Part shown: piece by piece, positions 1-12,900 of the stretch
Layout: each line of letters opens with the position of its first letter
Position numbering within the stretch: position 1 is the first letter of the stretch
NCBI GenBank assembly: GCA_024509875.1
Contig: JAMPIV010004463.1
Location: 372,001 to 436,000 of the forward strand
Origin: Oreohelix idahoensis
Lineage: Eukaryota; Mollusca; Gastropoda; Stylommatophora; Oreohelicidae
Direction: 5' to 3'
DNA length: 64,000 nt
Position numbers and translations under genes: made by a program
The notes under the pieces: model-generated
Database searches by the model: none
What the model saw: only the letters and a program-made list of their open reading frames with translations
What the model was told of the DNA's origin: nothing

Positions 1-40
1 ATGTTGTCCATGTACAATGAAGACAGTCTTTCAAACTGCA
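1..40 (+). repeat. tail of SINE-T4 copy cut by window edge
   Basis: The first 40 bases match the 3' end of the SINE-T4 copy at 38215-38690 (GTTGTCC, then CAATGAAGA and AGTCTTT), so the body of the copy lies left of the window. Confidence 0.55.
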
Positions 41-44
41 CCAA

Positions 45-715
45 ACCAAATCCCCAAAGAGCATAGGCCTTCAACAAACATACGCTGGCTCCCTGTCATC
101 AGCTTAAGATCACTCCATTACACGGTCTCCCTGTCATCAGCTTAAGATCACTCCATTACACTGTCTCCCTGTCATCAGCTTAAGATCACTCCATTACACT
201 GTCTCCCTGTCTCCAGCTTAAGATCACTCCATTACACTGTCTCTCTGTCATCAGCTCAAGATCACTCCATTACACTGTCTCCCTGTCATTAGCTTAAGAT
301 CACTCCATTACACTGTCTCCCTGTCATCAGCTTAAGATCACTCTATTACACTGTCTCCCTGTCATCAGCTTAAGATCACTCCATTACACTGTCTCCAGCT
401 TAAGATCACTCCATTACACTGTCTCCCTGTCTCCAGCTTAAGATCATTCCATTACACTCCCTCCCTTCATGTCATCAGCTTAAGATCACTCTGTGTTATT
501 CTTCTTCCCTTTTCTTTTTTTTGTCTCAAGTTCTCTTCTCTGTGTTTCTTTTGGTCTGCCTCTACCTCCCTTATCCTGTGGATTCCAGATTAAGACCTGC
601 CTTGTATTGATATCAACAGGTTTCATCAATGAGTGTCCTATTCATTGCCAGCATCTTATTATCTCTTGTTCCACTGGCACTTGTCTGGTTCTTGTCATCT
701 GTTCCACATTAGTGA
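45..715 (-). mobile_element. LINE-A 3' end, expanded by a minisatellite
   Basis: This matches the LINE-A 3' region in antisense, also seen at 63452-64000: CCCCAAAGAGCATAGGCC at the left, and the TCTCTTGTTCCACTGG block and GTTCCACATTAG further right. The element normally has a single CCCTGTCATCAGCTTAAG-like stretch; here that stretch is the unit of a 38-bp array. It is 5'-truncated and non-coding. Confidence 0.7.
91..490. repeat. 38-bp minisatellite, about 10 copies
   Basis: The unit contains CTCCCTGTCATCAGCTTAAG and ATCACTCCATTACACTGT. Copies differ by a few substitutions and one or two lack part of the unit. It arose inside a LINE-A tail. Confidence 0.92.
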
Positions 716-831
716 TAACAATCCAGTTAGATAAAATGTTATCTCTTGTCAGACTATTTACCAAAAAGACGTCTAAATGCATGGTAGAGAAATAAACATG
801 ATAACATTCAGATACATGCACACATACTCAC

Positions 832-953
832 AGTTCTGGTTACTTTCTGTGATAAGTTTTTGAATGCAGGAGAAGTTTTGTTATTTAGACTGGCACTCCA
901 TATCTGGTCCCCAGAATTTACCAGATCAACAGCTCCAATGAATGCAAAAGGGG
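832..953 (-). CDS. MUC4-like gene exon 13: start of SEA domain
   Basis: 122 nt, phase 1 in and phase 0 out; acceptor gttaacag and donor AACT|gtgagt. It encodes [20 protein letters not shown] and then [16 protein letters not shown]. This matches the SEA opening (F-x-G-x-V-x-L then W-x-x-x-L-x-N-x-x-S-x-x-F). The SEA cleavage motif would lie in the next exon, outside the window. Confidence 0.82.
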
Positions 954-3900
954 CTGTTAACAAAATGATGAATACAATAATGACAATGTTTATACCTCGG
1001 CAGCAAAATAGATACTGTTGGAGGGACAGACAATGATATCAAAATAAGAATACACAAGGCTAGAATTCATTGCATTGGGAGATAACTGGAGATCAACAGA
1101 AGTCAAGTCAACACAAAAATCAGAATATTCAATTCAAATGTTAGGATCCCGTTACACGCCCATTGAGGCATATTGGGATTATGGTATTAGGCCCATATTT
1201 TCTTGACCATCGGCACACTAGGAGTGATGTGGTCAGCATCACGCCGGCCACCTTAACCTTCCCAGAGTTGCTCTGGTACCCATTTCAAGAGGCTGGGTCG
1301 ACCCCCGGAGCCGTTTGCGGTCTACAAAATCCCACCTCAACTGGGATCGAACCCTGGACCACCGAACTAGGAAGCCAGTGCACTAACCACTATGCTACTG
1401 CGGCTCCCAGTTCAAAGATTAAGTCAGTCCTATTGTATGGCTCTGAAATAATGGAGAACAATGATAACAACAACCAAAAAGCTACAGATTTTCATAAGTG
1501 GGTGCTTGAGTAGAATAGAAGGATTGAAGTGCTATGACAAGATCACTAATGTGGAACTTGATGACAAGATCACTAATGTGGAACTTGATGACAAGATCAC
1601 TAATGTGGAACTGATGACAAGATCACTAATGTGGAACTTGATGACAAGAACCAGACAAGAGCCAGTGGAACAGAAGATGAGATGATGGATGGGATACACA
1701 CTGAGGATACCTGTTGATAGCGTTAGCAGGCAGTCCTTGTTCTAGAATCTTCCAGGTAAGGGAGGTAAACAGAGACCAAAGAACACATGAAGAAGAGAAC
1801 TGGAGACAGTCATGAAGGGAATGAATACAAAGAAAGATCTTGAGCTGATGGCACAGGACAGCAGGACATGACGTGAGTGTTGAAGGTGTATGCTCCTTGG
1901 GGAGCTAAAGGATGATGAATAATGTTTATATTCCCAGCTAATGACTCCAGTGAATGCACTGGGAGATGTTATAAAAGTGATTAATCAAATAGTAATGGTA
2001 TTTACTTTCTACTATAATACAGAAGAATGGAACACATGAGGCAAAATTAGAATCGATAACTGATAAACAGTTGAAAAAATAAAGAGAAAAGTAAACACAA
2101 ATGGTGATCAGACTATTTTGTAGATATGATAGCATCTGCAGAAATCTAAGTTCTATATACTTCATTTGTTATCAATAAAAGTTTATAACAATTTATCCAA
2201 ACACCTAACAAACTGAAATATACTGAAAATCAAAAGTTTCTTTGGGCTACTTTTCAGCCACAATTTCAGCGACATTTGAAAACTGAAAAAAATCTGGTTT
2301 CTAAAACAAGGCTGTTCCCGAGGATTTTAGATAAAGGGTTGCAGACCAGTAGTTGTCTTTATGTTTACTTTACACTGACAAAGGCATGATTAGTCAATAC
2401 TCTGGTCATGCACTTCCTGTGATTGTATAAAACTGTTTACATGTGAATAAACTGTAACATACAATTAACATTGGGAGCCGCAGTAGCTCAGTGGTTAGTG
2501 CACTAGCTTCCTATCTCGGTCGATAGTTTGATCTCCAGAGGAGGTGGGATTTTATAGACTGCAAACGGCTCCGGGTCGACCCAGCCTCACGAATTGGGTC
2601 TTAGAGTAACTCTGGGAAGGTTAAGGCGGCCGGCGTGATGCTGACCACATCACCCCTAGTGTGCTAAAGGTCAAGAAAATATGGGCCTAACACCATATTC
2701 CAAATATACTTCAATGGGCGTGTAATGGGGTCCTTTACCTTTTTTTTTATTTACATTGTGACAACAGGAAAAGAGATCGAGGGCAACAGAGAGAGAAGAC
2801 ATTGAATAGTTCTCATTGTTTTTGTTGATTAACTAGCGCTGCTGAGCTCGTCGCTTTTTAGCAGTCAATGCCAAGCTGAAGAATTTACATGTGTTCTGTA
2901 GCTGTTGAGTGGTGCTGAATAGAGTGTTTGTGATCGTTGGGGAGCCCGGCAATAGCTGTCTTCTTTCTGTGGAGAGTCCTGGGCAAGTGAGCTGAACTGT
3001 CTCATATGGATGGGTACAGTTGCGGCAATTAGGTTCATGGGTGGGGTTTAATTTGTTTTAGTGCTTGTTGAGTCTGGTGTGCTCTGCTCCACACGTCGTA
3101 GGTTATTAATGTTGTCATTTTTGTTAGGATGGACCATTTCTTTATACAAGGCACGTCCAGTACCCTTTTGCCCATCGCTCAGCCATTCCTGGAAGTTGTT
3201 TTGGAGTATTCGTTTAGCTGTATGTATGTTGGCTGGAGTGTTTGTTTGAACCATGTTAGCTCCTAGTTTTGCTTGTCTGTCTGCTTTAACGTTGCCTGGT
3301 ATGTCTGTGTGCCCTAGTATCCACTGGAGAATGACTCTGATGTCATATTTTGTTAGCAAGTTGTCAATTGTTTCTACCAGCTGTATTATTTCTTTATTTT
3401 TAGTTTGGAGGTATTTTTCTAAAGCCTGAAGTGTTGATTTTGAGTCAGTGAAGATTATGATATCCGAGGGCATATAGATTTCTAGTTTGAATTGAATGTC
3501 TATTGCTGTGAAGTTGGTGTTTATAGTTGTAATCTCTGCTTGGTAATAAGTACAGAATTCTCTGCATGGTTCATTTATTTTTAGTGTGCTGCCATTTGGG
3601 TATTTCACAAATGCTCCAAGTCCAGCATTTATGGTGGCCTTGAATGCTGAGCCATCTGTGTATGCATGTATTGCAGTGCTAGGGTAGCGTGAGTGTAGTT
3701 TTTATTATTGGACGACATTGAACAGTTAGCCTCCATGACAAGGAAAGCAGTCGACACCAAAACTGATAGATGGTGACAAGAAGTTGTGCAGAAACGTAAT
3801 CACATATGCTGGCTGGCACGACACTTTAGGAAGAAGCCACCAGTGTTGACATCAATGACAACATTTAGTCACGTCACGTCCTGAGTGACCCTGTGTAGTT

Positions 3901-6900
3901 TCTGAAGTCTCTGAGAATGAACAGGACTACTGTTCCTTCAGTCATGCCATAAGCAGGTGACTAACCCGACATTATGAATGAAGTTGGTAGCATCATTCTT
4001 CAACTCAAACAGCTACATAATCTACTACTGCCTGAGCACATGAATGCTTAGGTGAAGGCTTCCTTGGGACCACCTACAGTGGTGGCTCCATACTCAACAG
4101 GGAGCAAATAAAGGGACGCAATGATTATGAATGAATAATGCCCTGAATGTAATCATCTGCTGCCCTCTTCAACATTTCTAAGCAGTAAGAAAACGACAAG
4201 TAGGATGATGACAGAAATTAAGATAATAATTACAACAAAAATTTAGGTCAACATAATATCATCATCATCATGAGTACCATCTACCTCCTCAAGAAGCATA
4301 GGTCTTTTACAAACTCGTGCCATGTTCTGTGCCGTCTGTTCAAGGTCTTTCTATGTTTGCCCCATCCCTCTCATTTCTGTTTTTTTTTGTAGTTCTCTTT
4401 TCTTTTTTGGGTCTCAACCCACCTCTCTTATCCTAGGACTCAAGAAAAAAGGGTTGCCTAGCAATGTTATCAACAGGTTTTCTCATTATGTGTCCTATCC
4501 ATCACCTGCATCATCTTCTCGTCTCTTGTTCCACTGTGTTGAGGATTGTTTCGGGGTTTGCAAGCATGTGAATCCGGGCCTCATTTGTATGGTTGCACCA
4601 CGAAACACCTCAGCTGAATAATACTGGAATAGATCGCGCATTGAGAATAAAAAACTCATGTCGAAATTGTCCTCCTTTCACACAACATGCCTAAGAAAAA
4701 TTCACCGAATCTTTTGGCCGAATACCATCACTAACCAAGATCTGCTTACTCGTAGCAAGCAAGAGGACATGCACACCATCATAGCTGGCAGACGCTGAAG
4801 CTGGGTTGGTCATGTCCTCAGAAGAGACCCCGATGCCATCACAAGAACAGCTATGCTTTGGACCCCTGAAGGAAAACGAAAGAGAGGCCGACCAAAAACA
4901 ACCTGGCGGAGGACTGTGGAAGCTGAGATGCAGGGAATGAACCAGAGTTGGGGCACTGTACGAAGGATGGCCACCGACCGAGCAAAGTGGAATCAATTTG
5001 TTGTTGCCCTACAAGACGCCACTAGGCGTGATGGCCACTGACTGCTTTGACGGTCGGCAGCTAAGGATCAAAGAAGAAGAAGAAGATCGCGCATATCGAT
5101 GTATGACACGTTACACATGGTAACAAGTCTATGTGTGGCCGTAGTGCCGTCCGGCAGTGTTTAAAATATGTGTGGCATAGCCACTGATTCATAGTGTATA
5201 ATATATGCGGCATGGCCACTGATTCAGAATGTGTAATATATGTGGTATAACCACTTTGAAGTAGAATAGCGTATAACCGTAAAGGTAATGCTTGGAAAGC
5301 ATTAAAGTCAAATGTGTAGGACCTGTGAGTCCAGAGTATAAACGCGAAAATCGTGGGACACAATCGCAGTTGAGATTATATATAAGGCAGTTAAAGCCTG
5401 GCTAGGAATGTCAAAAGTATATGGATAAAATAGACATAGACGTAAAGTGTAAATCACTATGGTATATCACTAGTATTAAGAAAGTGATAGTTATTCCAAG
5501 ATATGGATTTAAATAGAATTGGTTGCAGACTTTGAACGCTATAAATTAAACGGTTATAATACAGACGTGCGATGTCTGGAAGGATTGAACTTCAGTGTAT
5601 CCTAGAACTATGTTTATGCAGAGTCTTAAATGTGTGATAGCGTATTACGTATTCATGTGAATATGAGGACATATATTAAATATTCAGTCGTCTATGAACT
5701 TGACTTATTGCCTGAATTGTTCAAGTTCAACGATGTTCTGTGACTGTTGAATTAACCTTGCAAGGTCAGTACAGAATACAACATTAACTACAGGCTGAGG
5801 ATAATAATAAATAAATAACACTGCTGGATAAGATAGATACAAAGTTTAATGAAAAAACGCTGAAGCAAACATGATAATAATCACACAGATGAATCTGAGA
5901 CTGCAACATAATTATGGACCGAAACTATGAAGATGAATAATGACTACTTGAATTGTATTGTACAGCAACCCAATCATTCAAGCCCTAAGGAACTGAAGAA
6001 CCATAATAATAACTAAAATAAGTTTCCTTAACACACTGGCACTTGTCATCAGCTCCACATTAGTAAACTTGTCATACCACTTCAATCCTTCTCTTCCCCA
6101 CAAGCGCCCATTAATGCAAGTCTGAAGCTTTTTGTTATGAGCTTCTTTACCAGAGACACTCCTTCTGTCTTACACTTCTTTTTATTTTGAAGTTTTCTGT
6201 GGCTTAAAATTTTGACATAATGGGAAAAACCAGCCCCATGCTCAACTGTCCTTAGTTACTTTTTACAACATGCCTGGTAGGCTACAGTGCCACTATTCTT
6301 TGCTCACCTTTCGGGTCCACATACCACGAGTATTATAATAACACACATGCTAATAAATATAAAACGTAGCCTCTTAGTAGATCCTGCCGTAGGGAGTAAA
6401 GTGTTAGAGACTTCACCACACTAGGTCTAGCATCAAGAGGTGGGGGTGACCAGTTCTGTTCCTCCCTGCCATTTCCTTCCCTAACTCAAAGAGTAGAGGT
6501 CAGGTACCCATTTACAGCTGGATACACTGGAGCGTACTGGCACCGTGATTTGAATCTGGCATTTTTTCCGCGAGAGACCAGCACTCTAACCACTCTGTCA
6601 ATCAGACGCTCAATAAATATAACAAACATAAAAACAAAGAAAACTAAATAAATGTAATAAAGAACATGAATAATAACACATCGAAATCTTTCTTAAACAA
6701 GTTAAATAAAAAAGGTAGTCCCACAGCAAATACTGCCATAGGGGAGTGAAGTGTTAGAGACTTCACTGTACTAGGTCCAGCATCACGAGGTGGGGGTCAC
6801 CAGTTCCCATCCTTGCTGCCTTTTTTCCTTCCCAAACACAAAGTCGTGGTACTCATTTACAGCTGGGTAGACTGGAGTGTGTGGATACCGTGAATTGAAC

Positions 6901-9900
6901 CCATCACCTTTGCCGTGAGAGACCAGTGCTCTAACCACTCTGTCAATCGGACGCTCTTCTTAAAAAAAGACAGACTAAAAAAAAAAAAAAAAAAACATAC
7001 CTCTGATACATTTGTCTTGTCCGACCAGATTAGGATAGCAAGCGCAAGAGAAACTTCCTGGCAAATTGCTACAGTACTTTAGCGTATCATTACAAATATG
7101 CACATCACGTAGACACTCATTATCATCTGGGGAAGAGAATAGTCAAAGTTCACATATTCAAGTCTGTTTCTGTAAGGCTCATGAGATACTAAATAAAACA
7201 GACATTTTTTTACTTTATATGACAAATGTTTTAAAGTATGGCAATACTAAAACTAACATAAAAAGATCAGGGTCCCACAACTCAACACTCCACCGCTTGT
7301 GAACAGATGTGGGTCACAGAATTTAATAATCCAACCGTTTGTGGTAGATATGGCCCCAAAACTCAATAATCCAATTTTTTTTTTTTTGGAACATATCTGG
7401 ACCCCATAACTTAAAAATGCAGAATCTTACATATACACATATATAGTTATTAATAAAAATTGCATCTGGAATTCCCCAGACTGAAGGCTTGTAGTGGTGG
7501 TGGGGGGGTTGTGTCTTATCTTTGCTACTGACTGCATCGTTTAATGACACACATCATTACTGTCACGGAGAGGCTAAAAATAATGACAATAACAATGATG
7601 AGAAGAAACGATAAACAAAGAATGTCAAGTCAAGGATCTGTGACTGTAAAGGTAGGAACTCCATTAACCATATTACGATCAAGGAGAAAAATTGTGGTAA
7701 GTAGAGTGATTAAAACATTTTTATCATAAACACATTTTTATGAAAAAAGTAACTTCTAATTTTTAAATTGTTATTTCTTCACTTCAGCCCAACTAATTTT
7801 TATTAAAAAAAAAAAAAAAAAAAAAAAATTAACTGTCATTTTATCACAGAAAATGCTAAGTCACATTAACATCATGTGAGATTTCGCTCTGTGAGATTTC
7901 AACTTACGATTTCCTATCCTGCAGCAACTTTTGCTGTTTCTTGTCTTCTTCTTCTTCCGTCCTTAGCCACCGACCGTCAAAGCAGTCAGTGGCCATTACG
8001 CCTAGTGGCGTCTTAGGGCAACAGCAGATAGGTTTTCTTTGCCATTGTTTCCCATCATGCCTATTGGCGTCTTTAGGGCAACGGCAAATCAATCCATTTG
8101 CTGTTGTTTCCGTAATCGAAGTGACTGGCAAACGGGTGATCAGCCCGTTGGTAGCTGTTTCTTGTAATGCGAGCTTATTGGCTCTTTTAGATTTTATTTA
8201 ATTGTTTAAAACTTTGTTTCTGGGAATAAAAAATAATAAAATAAACCTTATTTCTCAAATGGCAGTTACCTCTCATTGTTGTAACATTTGTTTCGTGTAT
8301 ATCCAATAGATATAAGTGAGGATAACAACAAAAAAATTAAAAAACACGGAGTGACTTTTCAATCATCCTGTATTATTATCATCATAATTTTTCTTTTTGC
8401 TCCTTATACAGCATAGTCACGTCTGCAGCTGGTCACCTTGCAGGAAGCCTGTGCCAAGCTTTCAACATGCTCGTGTAGTGGTGATTACTGTAGCATTTTG
8501 TTTTAAACAATGAGGTTGCCAACCTCATATTACTCACCTCGTATGACATGCTTGAGGGAGCAGTAGTTCTATTCCTTCTTTGTCTAATCAGAGACCCCCC
8601 CCCCCCCCCCCCACCCCCCCCCCAGAAACTATACGTGAAATTCACAGAGAGACAGAAAAAAAATGGTTTGGTTATCTCATTAGAATGGAGCCCGATCAGT
8701 TACCACTATGTACACATGATCTGGTTTTAGAGCATGAGACAGACCAAGAGTGCCTAAAAGAAATTCACAGAATTTTGTGGCCGAATACCATCACCAACCA
8801 AGAACTACTTATTCAGAGTAAACAAAGAGGACATGCACACCATCATGGCTGGCAGATGCTGGAGTTGGGTTGGCCACGTCCTCAGATGGGACCCTGATGC
8901 CATTACAAGAACAGCAATGCTATGGACCCCCGAAAGGAAAGTGAAAGAGAGGCAGACCAAAAACAACTTGGCGGAGAACTGTGGAGGCTGAGATGCAAAG
9001 AATGAACCAGAGTTGGGGCACTGTATGAAGGATGGCAGCCGACCGAACAGAGTGGAAGCAGTTTGTTACTGCCCTACAAGACACCACCAGTCTGAGGCTA
9101 AGGATCAAAGAAGAAGACAAATGGCAAATGGGTAGATAATTTAACAGAAATCTTACCACAACATGCACCCACACAAGCCAATGTGAACCAAAACTTCAGC
9201 TCTCCACAACACTTCATGGTAAAAGTGGACAGAAAATGTAAGCCAAGTATAATCAAGGAGGTCAGCACACTTGGCTTTCTTGAGTGCAAAAACCAGTAAG
9301 TCAGAGTGGCAAAGAGGTATGGCATCAGTCTCAAATTCTAAATGTACCGGGTTTGATTCCGAATAGAGGTAATATAATTTAAGAAATATTTTTCAGAACC
9401 AGTGGTCCTAAATATGTCACACTCTTCACTGGTCTCCTGGGCAGTGAGATGGATACCTAGCCTTTTCTGATAAGGGTGAAAAAATATGAGGTCCCATGTG
9501 CAAGTTGCACATGTTAAAAATCCCACTGCAGTTGGAAATCGTAATGAGTAGGCCTTATGGCCGTTGCCCTGGCAAAATTTAAATATTAAGAAACCTACCC
9601 ACCACAAAAAATATTTATAGAATGTGTGATTCCTGTATACACACACTGGGATGCTTGCCGGTGCTATGGAGTTCATTCACTGTGCTGAGATTCTCCTTGT
9701 GTGATCTAAGATCGGAGCACTGATGGAGTTGTCCGTGTGTTGATTATAACTAATCAAGTGTTTATAAGGATTCTTATGAACTATTCCTGTTAAACTGTTT
9801 ACACTATTGCCTGGAACATAATGTTTACCTGTACAACTTGTTCCATTCTGTATGTAGCCAGCGTTACAAGAGCACTTATAACTTCCTGCAGTATTTGTGC

Positions 9901-12900
9901 ACATGTGATCACATCCACCATTTTTGTTTGAGCATTCATCTTTATCTGAAAGAACATGCCAAATTAAGAATAGTGTAAAAAAAACTGTATAAAAATGGCT
10001 TAATTATCATCACCCCTTTTTCACTCCCTGAAGCATGGAGGAATTACTGCAGTTGGTCTCCAGGAAGTGTGCACCAAAGCTTGCATGTGTTCTTACAGAG
10101 GTAGTATCTGTGGCATTAGTCTACAGACAAAGCTGAAGGTATACAGAGCTGCGGTGCTTCCAGTGCTGCTTTATGCATGTGAAACATGGACTGTATACAG
10201 GCGCCACGTAAAAAAGCTCAACCACTTCCATACAGTCTGTCTCAGGAAGATAATGAACATCAAATGGCAAGACAAGATCCCAGATACCGCCGTTCTTGAC
10301 AGAGCTGGTATCCCTAGCATCGATACTATTCTGATGCAGTCACAGATTCGCTGGGCAGGTCATGTAGTCCGCATGCCAGACCATCGACTGCCAAAGATAC
10401 TCTTTTATGGTGAGATGCAGAAGGGTAGACGCTCCCATGGTGACCAGAAAAAGCGCTTCAAAGACACGCTTAAGGCTTCATTAAAAACCTTTGACATAAA
10501 CCCAGACACATGGGAAGCTGCTGCGCAAGACCGAACTGCCTGGCGCACATCTCTTCGTAAAGGTGCAGCGGCATGCGAATCTTCCAGAAGAGCAGCAGCG
10601 GAACAGCGGAGACAAGCTAGAAAAGATCGTGAAATAAAACCTTCACATGAAGCAAACATTCCCTGCCCACACTGTCCGAGATCCTTCCAGGCCCGCATCG
10701 GGCTCATCAGTCACCTTCGTACTCATAGACTATCCTAACATCCTAATAATTGGATGAACAGAGTGGTCTTCATCACTTGTGATGGACGAACAACATCTGT
10801 AATAATTTGTTTAACATGATGAGGTTGCAACACCCGCCATGCACAACATTAAATTAGTCTTCTCTTTCAACAAGCCTCAGGCAGCAGTGGTGTGATTCTA
10901 TATTTGTCCCCTCAGAGATGCCCCAAAAGTACACAGGGTTAACAATAGCTAAATATTATAAGAAAATGTCAACAGAAGTTGTTCGTAATTATTTTAGTCT
11001 ATCTACCTCATGAGCATGCAGTGTGCTACAATGTGATATATTATTCTCTGAAGGGTGATAGAGGCAGCCACTGCAGCCCTGATGTGGTTGTGTGATAAAT
11101 TATTTTCCCAAGGGAGATAGAGGCAGCTATCACATTGATATAATTGTCCTGAGGTGGCTGTCTGAAACTACATTAATCAGAACAGTTACTGTCTCAGTCC
11201 ATGCTTCTTATTGTTATTATTGCTCAGACTTGACATCATTGCACTGTGGGCAAACCCATAGGTGCTCAGTCTCCCTCAGCAAGCGTCACAGGGTAAATGC
11301 TTATTGTATATACGCCGGATGCATCCTCTCATACGTTCATCCCTACCAGTCTTATGCCTAATGCCAAACTCCAGCAATCTTAGCCTTGATGATTCATTGA
11401 TTGCAGTGTAATTCTCTAATAGGCAATCATTAATTGTTCTCAGTATCTCTCCCTTGTCCATATCCAATGTACCTACTATAGGTGCTCTTGAACCGAGTCT
11501 ATCAGCTCTTTCATTGCCGCGTATGCCTGAATGACCAGGACAGCAGATCCACACCAGTTTCTGAGGATTCAATGCTTCAATGGAAGTTTTCCATTCATGC
11601 CATAGCCATCCATTTTGTATCTTCCAAAGCATGGACTGAAAGTCTGACACAATAACTGCCCTTGTTAATGAAGTTTCGGGCAACTAACTTAAAGCTGCAG
11701 TTCTTAACCCTTTGAAAATAAAGTTCGTTCGTTCGTAGCTGCCTCTATCTTTATTCTCATGCTGGAGATTGTTGTCACGTAAGCCATGCTATGTTCAGAA
11801 GGTCCATAATTGGTGGCTATGTTTGGAACAAACAAAATAGATGGATCATACAAAGAGGCCTCAACCCTTCAGGAACTGGACCTCAAGCACAACATCATAT
11901 CTTTTTCCCTCATATTAGTTGCCTTGTATGACATACCTGAGGGAGCAATAGAACTATCATTTCTGTCTCATCAGAGATACCTGGGAACTATACAGGTCTC
12001 GACATGATATAAATCAAACTTATTTGCTCCATAAAAGACTTAAATTCTTCGTAATTTTCTTTAACTTTATGTCCTGGTCATGCAGGGGTATGGGAAAATA
12101 AGAGAGCTGACAGACTAGCCTCGAAAGCACCCATAGTGTGGACACTGGATGTAGATAAGGAGGAGATAATAAGCGCTATTAATGATCGCCTGTTGGAGAC
12201 CGACACTGCACTCGGTTAATAAACACCACTCAGACTGTTAGAATTTGATATTAAACCTAAATATAGTAAGGACGGAAATATGAGAAGATAGGTCAGGCAT
12301 GTATACAACCAGCGCAGTACAGGGACAATCAGGATTCATACCCTTTGACATTTGCTTAGGGAACGAACAAACTTTATTTTCAAAGGGATAAGAATTGGGC
12401 GTGCAGGCCCTAACATTCTGCCCTTCCACTCTTACTTATCTTGCATACTATACCCTTTCATTCCCACACGTTACTTTAAGCATTAAATTAAAGGCATACA
12501 ACATTATAAAGGTTATATAACAGCATACAATTACATTACCCAATCATAATGAAAATAAAGTATTTTTTTTAAACAAACAAGAATGTAATGAAAAAAAACA
12601 AATAAAAAAATACAAACAAATAAACAAATCCAAAACATCTCCACGGTAAATCAGACAATAATTCGAGTGTTATCACATTAGGGTAGTATAGAATCAAAAC
12701 TCCTGAAATATTTGAACAGTCTGTGTTGCTGAGTGAGTAGCAACTCCATGTTTTTCTTTGAAAGTTGCCAGCCTCATAAACAACCTCACATTAGTCGCTT
12801 AGTTCGACATGCCTGAGGGTGGAGTAGTCCCATTCTTTCGTTGTTTCTTCAGAGACCATCGGGAGTTTCATGGGACATCGGTCGTACAGTTTTAGCTTCA

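Larger units (their letters stand above)
4262..6150 (-). mobile_element. LINE-A 3' end split by LTR insertion
   Basis: LINE-A antisense sequence runs to 4536 (TCTCTTGTTCCACTG) and resumes at 6031 (CACTGGCACTTGTCATCAG). The 1.49 kb between is the solo LTR with its 5-bp duplication. Confidence 0.8.

Noticed and set aside
91..490. CRISPR-like array
   Set aside because: Units are contiguous, without spacers, in a eukaryotic intron: an ordinary minisatellite.
8433..8897. Pro-rich and Gly-rich ORFs
   Set aside because: Produced by the 29-nt C homopolymer after SINE-B.
10405..10707. 100-aa antisense ORF
   Set aside because: Shadow of the LINE-Z frame on the opposite strand, which has recognisable RT-tail and zinc-finger motifs.
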